Positions 14,282-21,571 of a stretch of 34,610 nucleotides of DNA are shown one piece after another. The notes beneath the pieces were generated by a model. That model was not told the origin of the DNA. It worked only from the letters and a program-made list of their open reading frames with translations, and made no database searches. Both the position numbers and the translations under genes were made by a program. Origin of the DNA: Scatosoma sp045576335 (GTDB lineage Bacteria > Bacillota > Clostridia > Christensenellales > Borkfalkiaceae). Where the stretch lies: positions 1-34,610 of the forward strand of contig JAZNGH010000019.1 in assembly GCA_045576335.1 (NCBI GenBank). Reading direction: 5' to 3'. The first letter of the stretch is position 1, and every line of letters begins with the position of its first letter.

Positions 14282-15262
14282 TTATTCCCATTCAATCGTT
14301 CCCGAAGGCTTCGGCGTTAAGTCGTACAACACGCGGTTGACGTTTTCAACCTCCGTCGTGATACGAGCCGTAATCTTTTTAAGGATTTCGTAAGGGATTT
14401 CCTCGATCGTTGCCGACATAGCGTCTACCGTATTGACGGCACGGATAATAACGGGATACGCATAGGTGCGCTTACCGTCCTTTACCCCAACCGATTTGAA
14501 ATTGGGAACAGCCGTGAAATATTGCCATACTTTGCCCTCCAAGCCCGCGTTTGCGAACTCTTCACGCAAAATAGCGTCCGATTCGCGGACAGCTTCCAAG
14601 CGGTCACGCGTGATCACGCCCAAACAACGAACGCCAAGCCCAGGGCCGGGGAACGGCTGACGATAAACCATATTATCGGGCAAGCCGAGCGCGCTACCGA
14701 CCACGCGAACCTCGTCTTTATAGAGGAATTTCAAGGGCTCGACGAGTTCAAACTGCATATCCTCGGGTAAACCGCCGACGTTGTGGTGCGCTTTTACGCC
14801 GTCGCTTTCGATAATATCGGGATAAATCGTGCCTTGCGCCAAAAACTCGATACCCGACTGCTTTCTCGCCTCTTCTTCAAACACGCGGATAAATTCCGCG
14901 CCGATAATTTTACGTTTCTTTTCGGGCTCTTCTACGCCGTCAAGCTTACCGAGGAATCTATCCACCGCATCTACGTATACGAGATTTGCATCCATCTCGT
15001 CACGGAATACTTTAACGACCTGTTCGGGCTCACCTTTACGGAGCAAGCCGTGATTTACGTGCACGCAAACGAGCTGTTTGCCGATAGCCTTGATAAGCAA
15101 TGCGGCAACGACGGAAGAGTCTACACCGCCCGAAAGCGCGAGAAGAACCTTTTTATCCCCTACCTGCGCGCGAATTTCGGCGACCTGTTCCGCGATAAAC
15201 GCGTCAGCGAGGGCTTTCGTTGTGATACGAACCATACTTTCTGGACGTACGTTGTTTTCCAT
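14282..15262 (-). CDS. guaA: GMP synthase ATP-pyrophosphatase and dimerisation part, without glutaminase domain
   Basis: 326 residues. The PP-loop SGGVDS is at 44-49, followed by VCVHVNHGLLRKGE (the GMP synthetase loop), LAQGTIYPDIIESDG, VEPLKFLYKDEVRVVG, PFPGPGLGVRCLG and the C-terminal dimerisation domain ending LYDLTPKPSGTIEWE. It converts XMP to GMP using ATP and ammonia. Typical bacterial GuaA is about 510-525 residues with an N-terminal class-I amidotransferase domain; that domain is missing, and the ATG has a proper AGGAG site 9 bases upstream, so this is a genuine short gene, not a truncation of the frame. The ammonia source must be a separate subunit or free ammonia. It is third in the guaB-thrH-guaA set. 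Confidence 0.92.
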   Translation of the reverse strand: MENNVRPESMVRITTKALADAFIAEQVAEIRAQVGDKKVLLALSGGVDSSVVAALLIKAIGKQLVCVHVNHGLLRKGEPEQVVKVFRDEMDANLVYVDAVDRFLGKLDGVEEPEKKRKIIGAEFIRVFEEEARKQSGIEFLAQGTIYPDIIESDGVKAHHNVGGLPEDMQFELVEPLKFLYKDEVRVVGSALGLPDNMVYRQPFPGPGLGVRCLGVITRDRLEAVRESDAILREEFANAGLEGKVWQYFTAVPNFKSVGVKDGKRTYAYPVIIRAVNTVDAMSATIEEIPYEILKKITARITTEVENVNRVLYDLTPKPSGTIEWE

Positions 15263-15296
15263 ATATTTTTCTCCTGTTTTATAAAAAATTTTTCAA

Positions 15297-15899
15297 CTAA
15301 TTAAGAGCGGCTTGAATTGCGGCAAGCAATTCGTCGTATTCCTCAAACGCGGGCAAATCGGGATTATCCGCCTTGATTTTATCCGTGCTTCTAAATAAAA
15401 AGCCCGCTTTGCTTGCCCGTATCATACCGAGGTCGTTATAGCTGTCACCCGCCGCAATCGTTTGATAACCGATTGATTGCAGAGCTTTGACCGTGGACAG
15501 CTTGGAATTTTCAATCCGCATCTTAAAGCCCGTAATCTCCCCGCTTTCCGCAACCTCCAAGGTATTGCAAAGCAAAGTGGGAAAGCCCAGCTTTTCCATA
15601 AGCGGCATTCCAAATTGCGTAAAGGTGTCGCTGATAATCATGACTTGCGTCAGCTTTCTTAAACGGTCAAGAAATTCCCTCGCGCCGTCCAAGGGTTGTA
15701 TTTTGTCAATAATTGCCCGAATTTCATTCAGTCCAAGCCCTTTTTCCTTTAAGACGCTCAAACGCCAACGCATAAGCTTGTCGTAATCAGGCTCGTCGCG
15801 GGTCGTACGCTTTAACTGAGGTATTCCGCTCGCCTCGGCAAATGCAATCCATATTTCGGGGACTAACACCCCTTCTAAATCTAAACAAACAATATTCAT
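15297..15899 (-). CDS. thrH: ThrH-type HAD phosphatase (phosphoserine phosphatase/homoserine phosphotransferase)
   Basis: 200 residues, the exact size range of ThrH. HAD motif I is DLEGVLVPE (Asp7, Glu9; ThrH has Glu where most HAD enzymes have a second Asp), motif II ISDTF near 94-98, and motif III/IV AAGDSYNDLGMIRAS near 149-163. ThrH dephosphorylates phosphoserine and can transfer the phosphate to homoserine. Its place between guaB and guaA is unusual and may be only operon convenience, although serine-derived one-carbon units feed purine synthesis. It follows guaB by 55 bases with a hairpin in the gap and an AGGA ribosome site 8 bases before the ATG. It could be a different small-molecule HAD phosphatase, for example one acting on a histidine or nucleotide intermediate. 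Confidence 0.85.
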   Translation of the reverse strand: MNIVCLDLEGVLVPEIWIAFAEASGIPQLKRTTRDEPDYDKLMRWRLSVLKEKGLGLNEIRAIIDKIQPLDGAREFLDRLRKLTQVMIISDTFTQFGMPLMEKLGFPTLLCNTLEVAESGEITGFKMRIENSKLSTVKALQSIGYQTIAAGDSYNDLGMIRASKAGFLFRSTDKIKADNPDLPAFEEYDELLAAIQAALN

Positions 15900-15914
15900 T
15901 TATAATTCCTACAA

Positions 15915-15954
15915 GTAACGACAGACGGGCGTTACCTGTCCGCCGTTTTTTTAT
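15915..15954 (+). terminator. Terminator-like hairpin pointing against the guaB-thrH genes
   Basis: On the plus strand an imperfect 12-bp hairpin (15918-15929 with 15935-15946) is followed by TTTTTTTATTT. An alternative 6-bp hairpin, GTAACG (15915-15920) with CGTTAC (15930-15935), is mutually exclusive with it. No plus-strand gene ends here. In the minus-strand mRNA the long stem pairs even better (two G-U pairs) but has no T tract after it. Confidence 0.5.
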
Positions 15955-17409
15955 TTAATGTTGAGAATAGTTAGGAGCTTCCTTACTGATTGAAATATCG
16001 TGAGGATGGCTCTCAATCAAGCTGGCGTTGGTGATACGGACGAATTCCGAGCTGGTGCGGAGCTCTTCCACCGTCGCTTTGCCGCAATAGCCCATACCCG
16101 AACGCAAACCGCCTTTCATTTGGTAAATAACCTCTGCTACGCTACCTCTGTACGGTACGCGGCCTTCTACACCCTCGGGTACAAATTTCTTCGTGCCCTC
16201 TTGGAAATATCTATCGCTGCTGCCTGCCGCCATTGCGCCAAGCGAGCCCATACCTCTGTACACCTTGTAGCTTCTGCCCTGATAAAGCTCTACCTCGCCG
16301 GGGCTTTCCAGCGTACCTGCAAGCAACGAGCCGACCATAACCGCGCTACCGCCTGCCGCAAGGGCTTTCACGATATCGCCGCTGTATTTAATACCGCCGT
16401 CCGCGATTACGCGCTTTCCAAGCTTATCCGCCATTTCCGCGCAATCCATAACCGCCGTGAGCTGGGGAACGCCAATACCCGCAACGATACGCGTCGTACA
16501 AATCGACCCAGGCCCGATTCCTACCTTGACTACGTCCGCACCCGATTTAATAAGGGCTTCCGTTGCAGCCGCCGTAGCGACGTTACCCGCGATAATCGTA
16601 AGGTTGGGGAATTTGGAACGGATTTCCTCGACCTTCTTCAAAACGCCCGCGGAATGTCCGTGCGCCGTATCGATTGCAATCACGTCTACGCGTGCGTCTA
16701 CGAGCGCGGATATTCTCTCTACCGTATTTGCCGCCGTACCGACCGCCGCACCAACGAGCAGTCTGCCGTTTTCGTCTCTTGCGGAGTTGGGATACTGAAT
16801 GGATTTTTCGATATCCTTAATCGTGATAAGACCTTTAAGATAACCGTTATCGTCTACGATAGGCAATTTTTCAATTCTGTGCTTACCGAGGATTTGTTGT
16901 GCTTGTTCCAAAGACGTTCCCACGGGAGCGGTTACCAAGCCCTCTTTCGTCATAATGTTGGAAATGGGCTGTTCGTAATTGCTTTCAAAGCGCAAATCAC
17001 GGTTGGTCAAAATACCGACGAGCTTGCCGTCCTTGGTAATGGGCACGCCGCTGATACGGTATTTTTCCATCAACGCAACCGCGTCCTTGACAAGATTGTC
17101 AGGCGCAAGGAAAAACGGGTCGGTAATAACGCCGTGCTCACTACGCTTTACTCTGTCAACGTGCGTTGCCTGCTCCTCAATGGACATATTCTTGTGAATG
17201 ATACCCATACCGCCTTCACGCGCCATAGCAATCGCCATACGGCTTTCCGTAACCGTATCCATTGCCGCGCTCAATAAGGGTAAATTCAGTTGAATTTTGT
17301 CCGTCAACTTCGTTTTAAGACAAACTTCGTTCGGCAAAACGCTGGACGCTTGCGGAATGAGAAGTACGTCGTCGAATGTCAAGCCTTCTTTTACAATTTT
17401 GCTGCTCAT
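15955..17409 (-). CDS. guaB: IMP dehydrogenase
   Basis: 484 residues, full length. It oxidises IMP to XMP, the step before GMP synthase. The barrel begins GLTFDDVLLIP (9-19); two CBS domains occupy about residues 95-205; ADVVKVGIGPGSICTTR holds the catalytic Cys304; the mobile flap is around residues 385-405 (YRGMGSLGAMAAGSSDRYFQ region) followed by PEGVEGRVPYRG. The start has a good AAGGAG site. The short leader (about 40 bases from the -10 box) leaves no room for a purine riboswitch. It leads the guaB-thrH-guaA set. Confidence 0.98.
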   Translation of the reverse strand: MSSKIVKEGLTFDDVLLIPQASSVLPNEVCLKTKLTDKIQLNLPLLSAAMDTVTESRMAIAMAREGGMGIIHKNMSIEEQATHVDRVKRSEHGVITDPFFLAPDNLVKDAVALMEKYRISGVPITKDGKLVGILTNRDLRFESNYEQPISNIMTKEGLVTAPVGTSLEQAQQILGKHRIEKLPIVDDNGYLKGLITIKDIEKSIQYPNSARDENGRLLVGAAVGTAANTVERISALVDARVDVIAIDTAHGHSAGVLKKVEEIRSKFPNLTIIAGNVATAAATEALIKSGADVVKVGIGPGSICTTRIVAGIGVPQLTAVMDCAEMADKLGKRVIADGGIKYSGDIVKALAAGGSAVMVGSLLAGTLESPGEVELYQGRSYKVYRGMGSLGAMAAGSSDRYFQEGTKKFVPEGVEGRVPYRGSVAEVIYQMKGGLRSGMGYCGKATVEELRTSSEFVRITNASLIESHPHDISISKEAPNYSQH

Positions 17410-17450
17410 AGGTATTTCTCCTTGTATATAAAACTTTAATTTTTTCCTTG

Positions 17451-17481
17451 ATTATAAAGCGAAATGGATTTGCCCGCTCAA
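17451..17481 (-). promoter_or_regulatory. Possible guaB promoter
   Basis: Minus strand TTGAGC (17481-17476) and TATAAT (17456-17451) with a long 19-base spacing. The perfect -10 is convincing, the -35 and spacing less so. The -35 lies in the loop and stem of the upstream gene's terminator hairpin. Confidence 0.4.
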
Positions 17482-17499
17482 AAGCGGACGCATCCATTT
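17462..17499 (-). terminator. Hairpin over the stop codon of the upstream membrane protein gene
   Basis: AAATGGAT (17462-17469) pairs with ATCCATTT (17492-17499) and CCGCT with AGCGG inside, around CAAA. The minus-strand exit reads TTTCGCTTTATAAT. It includes the stop codon of the gene ending at 17498, as does the 12397-12434 palindrome with its own gene. Confidence 0.55.
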
Positions 17500-18100
17500 A
17501 TCCGTTCAAAAGTTGCGCGGTGATTTCGTCAAAATAGCTTTTATCGGCTTCTATAATCGTACTCGCGCGTTCATTCATTTCCGTTTTTATCTCGGCAACC
17601 GTTTGGGTATCGTCGGCGCGAAGCGCGGCAACCAACAACGCCACGACGGCGTTGTTTTTAGGAAAGGTATTTTCCGCCAAGCCCGCAAATGCCGTAGCTA
17701 CGGCGTCCGTCTTGTTTAACGCGTATTTTGCAACGCTTACCTGCCCGTAAATATACTGTTTATAGGCAATATCGGCGGTAAGCTCGCTATCCCGCTTATC
17801 ACAATACGTTTCAAAGCCGTCTTGGGCAATGAGTACCGTTCCGCATTCTTCCACGCGGGCGTTATCCCCCGTTTCGATTGCGACCTCCGTCGCAAAGGCA
17901 ATGTATTCGATTTGGTGCGATCTGTCGTACGCGGTTTTTGCAAAATCCACGCTCGCCTCGTTCATTCCAAGGTCGTACGTCACACCCATCATAGTGGAGG
18001 GAAAAATCAAACACAGCGCGCCGAGCATAAAAGCGAAAAGTACGAGTATGGATATCAAGGTGCTGATCGCCGCCCGCAATATCACTCTGTCTACGCGCAT
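17498..18100 (-). CDS. Membrane-anchored protein of unknown function
   Basis: 200 residues. One N-terminal hydrophobic span (about residues 9-35, ending FMLGALCLIFPSTMMG) anchors an Ala/Glu/Thr-rich, predicted all-helical remainder with helix pairs that look TPR-like (YIAFATEVAIETGDNARVEE, AVATAFAGLAENTFPKNNAV, VVALLVAALRADDTQTVAEI). No catalytic motif is visible and I do not recognise the family. The ATG has a strong GGGAGG site 8 bases away, and a good sigma-A promoter lies just upstream. The single gene ends in a hairpin, so it appears to be its own transcription unit. Helical repeat character is inferred from composition only. Confidence 0.75.
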   Translation of the reverse strand: MRVDRVILRAAISTLISILVLFAFMLGALCLIFPSTMMGVTYDLGMNEASVDFAKTAYDRSHQIEYIAFATEVAIETGDNARVEECGTVLIAQDGFETYCDKRDSELTADIAYKQYIYGQVSVAKYALNKTDAVATAFAGLAENTFPKNNAVVALLVAALRADDTQTVAEIKTEMNERASTIIEADKSYFDEITAQLLNG

Positions 18101-18128
18101 ATACTTTTCCTCCCATTGTATTTATATT

Positions 18129-18157
18129 ATTTTAGCACATTAAAAATAAAAAATCAA
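18129..18157 (-). promoter_or_regulatory. Sigma-A-type promoter of the membrane-anchored unknown gene
   Basis: Minus strand TTGATT (18157-18152), 17 bases, TAAAAT (18134-18129); 4 of 6 and 5 of 6 matches with ideal spacing. The ATG follows 28 bases past the -10 box with a normal ribosome site between. Confidence 0.65.
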
Positions 18158-18202
18158 CTGTATAAACGAAAATATTTCGGTATGTTTGCAACCTTTTTTT
18201 AA

Positions 18203-18208
18203 TATAAT
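18203..18208 (+). promoter_or_regulatory. -10 box directly before the plus-strand lipoprotein gene
   Basis: A perfect TATAAT with six bases (GAAACT) between it and the ATG at 18215. A start 7 bases past the -10 would put the first transcribed base on the A of ATG. No clear -35 at 16-18 bases and no Shine-Dalgarno site. Confidence 0.45.
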
Positions 18209-18214
18209 GAAACT

Positions 18215-18907
18215 ATGAGAAATTTTGAGTGTACAAAACCGCGTTTTTTACTACTGAAAAAGGCCTTTTTGCTCTGCCTTGCCTCCTTCTTGGTATTTGC
18301 ATTTAGCTCTTGTCAAAGCCAAATCGATTATTTCGAATACGTATCCGAGCTACGTTCGAATATTTTTCGCGTACAAACGGAGGAGCTTTCCTTGCGTATC
18401 TTTGCCGTAGAAAAGGAATATCCTTACGCTACGGACGGCGTACCGCGGGAAAAATCGGTGCGTACGGAAATTTATCTCACCGCGCCGTCGGGCGATAAAA
18501 CGTGCTCGATTGCCTTTACGGTAAACGAACAGGAATACGGCGGGGAAATGTCTTACGATAACGTAAAAGCGGAATATTATTATTCCTGCTCGTTGGACGT
18601 TTCCGCTTTATCCGCTATCGATTGCACGCTGACGTACGGGGAAAACGTACATACCTTAACCGTCCCCTCTGTCAAAACGAGTGGCACGATAACGCCTCAA
18701 AACGCGCTCACGCTGTTGACGGATACGGAAACGGAATTGTTTGCTTCTCTCACCGATAAATACGGATTTGCGGGAGAAATATATCTTCGTTTGATTTTCG
18801 AGGACAGTCCGTATTATTACGTGGGCGTTATCGACCGCGCTGGAAACACGACGGCGTTTTTGATGAACGCCGAAACGGGAAAAATCCTTGCGAAACGGCA
18901 ATCATAA
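18215..18907 (+). CDS. Lipoprotein of unknown function
   Basis: 230 residues. A basic N-terminus and a hydrophobic core lead to FSSC with the likely lipidated Cys at residue 33; the lipobox is slightly atypical, with Phe at -3. The mature protein is rich in Thr, Tyr and Glu and probably all-beta. It ends YYYVGVIDRAGNTTAFLMNAETGKILAKRQS, a PepSY-like ending (a strand carrying D.xTG.IL), which hints at a small extracytoplasmic beta domain, but I do not recognise the family. It is one of two plus-strand genes, sits between two minus-strand units, and ends at a strong bidirectional terminator. No ribosome-binding site is seen; the ATG lies six bases past a perfect TATAAT. Confidence 0.78.
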   Translation: MRNFECTKPRFLLLKKAFLLCLASFLVFAFSSCQSQIDYFEYVSELRSNIFRVQTEELSLRIFAVEKEYPYATDGVPREKSVRTEIYLTAPSGDKTCSIAFTVNEQEYGGEMSYDNVKAEYYYSCSLDVSALSAIDCTLTYGENVHTLTVPSVKTSGTITPQNALTLLTDTETELFASLTDKYGFAGEIYLRLIFEDSPYYYVGVIDRAGNTTAFLMNAETGKILAKRQS

Positions 18908-18913
18908 AAGAAA

Positions 18914-18950
18914 GCCCGCGCAAGCCGAACGGTTTGCGCGGGCGTTTTTT
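18914..18950. terminator. Bidirectional terminator between the lipoprotein gene and the opp operon end
   Basis: GCCCGCGCAAGCC (18914-18926) and GGTTTGCGCGGGC (18931-18943) pair over 13 bases with one wobble around GAAC. The plus side continues GTTTTTT and the minus side TTTCTTTTAT, so it can stop both the lipoprotein transcript and the last gene of the opp operon, whose stop codon is at 18949-18951. Confidence 0.92.
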
Positions 18951-19194
18951 AGCCAAGCCAAAGATACATAAGCAAAAAGACGATACCACAAGCAAGGACG
19001 ACGCAGCCAAGCAGCGGCAGCAGCGCGACGAACGCGCCCTTTACCATTGCCCAGTATTCCTTTTTCGTTACCAGAATTTTCTGACGCTTCGGATTTTTTT
19101 TCAAAGAAGGGTCGTACCAACGAAAGCCCTCGACGTTCATATCGGCAATCGTCGTTTCAGTGTCTAATTCGTCTTTTTTTTCGTCTTTTGCCAT
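18949..19194 (-). CDS. Small single-span membrane protein of unknown function
   Basis: The start is put at ATG 19194 behind GGGGAG, giving 81 residues; the frame extends four codons further to a TTG that overlaps this site and is rejected. A charged N-terminal half (KDEKKDELDTETTIADM, then FRWYDPSLKKNPKRQK) lies on the cytoplasmic side, and a long hydrophobic segment (about residues 52-80, FVALLPLLGCVVLACGIVFL) closes the protein. It begins 17 bases after oppF and ends at the terminator, so it is the last member of the opp operon. I do not recognise it; a role with the transporter is possible only by position. Confidence 0.65.
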   Translation of the reverse strand: MAKDEKKDELDTETTIADMNVEGFRWYDPSLKKNPKRQKILVTKKEYWAMVKGAFVALLPLLGCVVLACGIVFLLMYLWLG

Positions 19195-19211
19195 ATAACT
19201 CCCCAAACGTT

Positions 19212-20285
19212 TTACGCTTCCGCGTTTACGCTCTCTTGTACTTTTTGACTTTCCTCAAAAGCGGCAAGTTCCTCTTCCGTATCGTACAAATGGCAAGCGC
19301 AAAAATGCCCTTCCTCCACCTCTCTGTATTGCGGAGGAACACATTTACAAATTTCCATACAACGGTCGCAACGGGTATGGAATTTACAACCCTTGGGCGG
19401 GTTGACGGGCGAGGGAATATCGCCTTTCAGAATTACGCGGTTCATCTTCACGTGCGGGTTGGGCACGGGAACGGCAGAAAACAAAGCCTTGGTATACGGA
19501 TGCAACGTATTTGCAAAAATACGCTCCTTCGTTCCGTATTCCACCATACTGCCCAAATACATTACGCCCACTTCGTCGGAAATATGTTTTACGACGGACA
19601 AATCGTGGGAAATGAACACGTAGGTCAAGCCCAACTTCTTTTGCAATTCTTTGAGCATATTGATAATCTGTGCTTGGATAGACACGTCCAAAGCCGAAAC
19701 GGGCTCGTCGCAAATAACTAGCTCGGGTTTGAGCGCGAGCGCGCGGGCAATACAGATACGCTGTCTTTGTCCGCCCGAAAATTCGTGCGGGTAGCGTTCG
19801 AAATAATGGGGCTGCAAGCCGCACATTTTCATTACTTCAAGCACGTATTCGCGGTAATGCGCTTTATCCACCAAGCCGTGCTGCAAAGCCGCTTCGCCGA
19901 TAATTTCCCCGACGGTTAAACGGGGCGAAAGGCTTGCGTACGGGTCTTGAAATATCATTTGCATATTCGGACGGAGCTTGTCAAATTCCCTATCAGGGAT
20001 TTTCGACACCTCTTTACCGTTAAACCAAACTTCGCCGCCCGTTACGTCGTAAAGGCGCAAAATCGTTCTGCCCATCGTCGTTTTGCCGCAACCCGACTCG
20101 CCTACGATACCCAGCGTTTTGCCCTTTTTAAGCTTAAACGAAACGTTGTCTACCGCTTTTAAGTACGCTTTCGGACGACCGAAAAAGGTCGTATCCACGA
20201 CGAAATATTTTTTTAAGTCCTTGACCTCCAACAGCACGTTTTCAGTCTTTTCCTCGGGAAGGGTTGTATTTTCGGTATCAATCAT
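19212..20285 (-). CDS. oppF: Oligopeptide ABC transporter ATP-binding protein OppF
   Basis: 357 residues. Walker A GESGCGKT at 62-69, signature motif FSGGQRQRI near 165-173, Walker B LVICDEPVSALD near 183-194 and the switch His in VFISHDLSVV near 222. The C-terminal peptide-transporter extension (GDIPSPVNPPKGCKFHTRC) carries the Cys cluster CKFHTRCDRCMEIC, which in related Dpp/Opp ATPases can hold an iron-sulfur cluster. It powers peptide import together with OppD. It overlaps oppD by 8 bases with its ribosome site inside oppD. The ATPase motifs are intact. Confidence 0.95.
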   Translation of the reverse strand: MIDTENTTLPEEKTENVLLEVKDLKKYFVVDTTFFGRPKAYLKAVDNVSFKLKKGKTLGIVGESGCGKTTMGRTILRLYDVTGGEVWFNGKEVSKIPDREFDKLRPNMQMIFQDPYASLSPRLTVGEIIGEAALQHGLVDKAHYREYVLEVMKMCGLQPHYFERYPHEFSGGQRQRICIARALALKPELVICDEPVSALDVSIQAQIINMLKELQKKLGLTYVFISHDLSVVKHISDEVGVMYLGSMVEYGTKERIFANTLHPYTKALFSAVPVPNPHVKMNRVILKGDIPSPVNPPKGCKFHTRCDRCMEICKCVPPQYREVEEGHFCACHLYDTEEELAAFEESQKVQESVNAEA

Positions 20286-21567
20286 TACCTTCGCCCTCCT
20301 TATACAGATAACAGGAAACGCTGTGCGTATCCGACACCTTTACAAGGTGGGGATATTCGCCCGCGCATTCCTTTGTGCAACGGTCGCAACGGTCGCGGAA
20401 ATAACAGTAGTTGGGCATATCCACGGGATTAGGCACAAACCCAGGGATACAATAGAGCGATTCCACGTCGCCGTCTACGGTGGGTTTACTCTTTTGCAAG
20501 CCGATCGTATACGGGTGCAAGGGTCTGTCGAAAATATCCTCCGCCGTGCCCATTTCAATAATCTTACCTGCGTACATTACTACGACGTAATCCGCCATTT
20601 CCGCCACTACGCCCAAATCGTGCGTAATCAGCATAATAGACCCGTTTATCTTCGTCTTTATCTCGCGAAGCAAATCCAAAATCTGGGCTTGAATGGTAAC
20701 GTCGAGCGCGGTCGTCGGCTCGTCGGCAATAATCAGGCGGGGATTGCATAAAAGAGCCATAGCAATCATAACGCGCTGACGCATACCGCCCGAAAGCTCG
20801 TGCGGGTATTTTTTATATACGCCCTCGGGGTCGGCGATACCGACCAGATTGAGCATTTCGATACTACGCGCTTTCGCGCCCTCTTTGGAGATGCCTTCAA
20901 TGTGCAAGAACGCAACCTCGTCAAGCTGGTTACCGATTGTAAATACGGGGTTAAGCGACGTCATAGGCTCTTGGAAAATCATAGAGATTTCTCTGCCGCG
21001 GATATAGCGCATTGCATCGATAGGCATTTTCGCAATATCGTATACCTTTTCGTCCATCTCGTAAAGATTGCCGCCAAGCTCGTTCTTTTTATGCACGGGC
21101 TTGCCCTTCGCGTCCTTTTTTACGACCGTTTCCCCGTCGATTTCTTCCGTTTCGTAAACGGGGATTTTATTCCCCTTTTCGTCCAAACGGAAAGCGTTGG
21201 TGCGGAAACGGATAGCCCCGCTCACAATCTGTCCCGTAGGGCCGTGTACGAGCTGCATCAAGGAAAGCGAAGTAACGCTCTTTCCGCAACCCGATTCGCC
21301 TACGACACCCACGGTCGAGCCAGCGGGAATGGAAAAGGTAACGCCGTTCACCGCCTTCACCACGCCCGTATCCGTATAGAAATAGGTGTGCAAATCGTCG
21401 AATTCAATAATATTTTTCGGGTCTTTCATCTCCGAAATATATTCCGATTCTACGTTCTTTCTTTTCTTACGCTTTTCAAAATCCTTGGTAATGCGAATAT
21501 TCTCTTTCGCGATACGACGGGATTCTTTCGCGCTTATATAATGCGAATTTTTTTTGTCTGCCGCCAT
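20278..21567 (-). CDS. oppD: Oligopeptide ABC transporter ATP-binding protein OppD, with extension and insertion
   Basis: 429 residues against about 330-350 usual. Walker A GESGCGKS at 90-97, Q-loop IFQEPMTSLNP at 197-207, signature LSGGMRQRV, Walker B LIIADEPTTALD, switch His in MLITHDLGVV, and the C-terminal Cys cluster CYFRDRCDRCTKEC. Two additions stand out: a basic N-terminal extension of about 50 residues (ESRRIAKENIRITKDFEKRKK) and an insertion of roughly 45-55 residues between Walker A and the Q-loop (about 123-178), rich in Lys, Glu and Gly. All catalytic motifs are intact, so it should be functional. It partners OppF. Confidence 0.95.
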   Translation of the reverse strand: MAADKKNSHYISAKESRRIAKENIRITKDFEKRKKRKNVESEYISEMKDPKNIIEFDDLHTYFYTDTGVVKAVNGVTFSIPAGSTVGVVGESGCGKSVTSLSLMQLVHGPTGQIVSGAIRFRTNAFRLDEKGNKIPVYETEEIDGETVVKKDAKGKPVHKKNELGGNLYEMDEKVYDIAKMPIDAMRYIRGREISMIFQEPMTSLNPVFTIGNQLDEVAFLHIEGISKEGAKARSIEMLNLVGIADPEGVYKKYPHELSGGMRQRVMIAMALLCNPRLIIADEPTTALDVTIQAQILDLLREIKTKINGSIMLITHDLGVVAEMADYVVVMYAGKIIEMGTAEDIFDRPLHPYTIGLQKSKPTVDGDVESLYCIPGFVPNPVDMPNYCYFRDRCDRCTKECAGEYPHLVKVSDTHSVSCYLYKEGEGND

Positions 21568-21571
21568 CTTA

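Noticed and set aside
13821..14393. Plus-strand frame opposite the Cys-rich gene, Arg/Thr-rich
   Set aside because: It runs through two strong hairpins and into guaA; the minus-strand frame fits the hairpin-bounded unit exactly.
16000..17277. Long plus-strand open frame (425 codons) opposite guaB
   Set aside because: It is antisense to an intact IMP dehydrogenase; the translation is Arg/His/Cys-rich without domain pattern, and no ribosome site or promoter was seen.
17410..17497. Purine riboswitch before guaB
   Set aside because: The leader from the -10 box to the ATG is only about 40 bases, too short for a purine aptamer plus expression platform.
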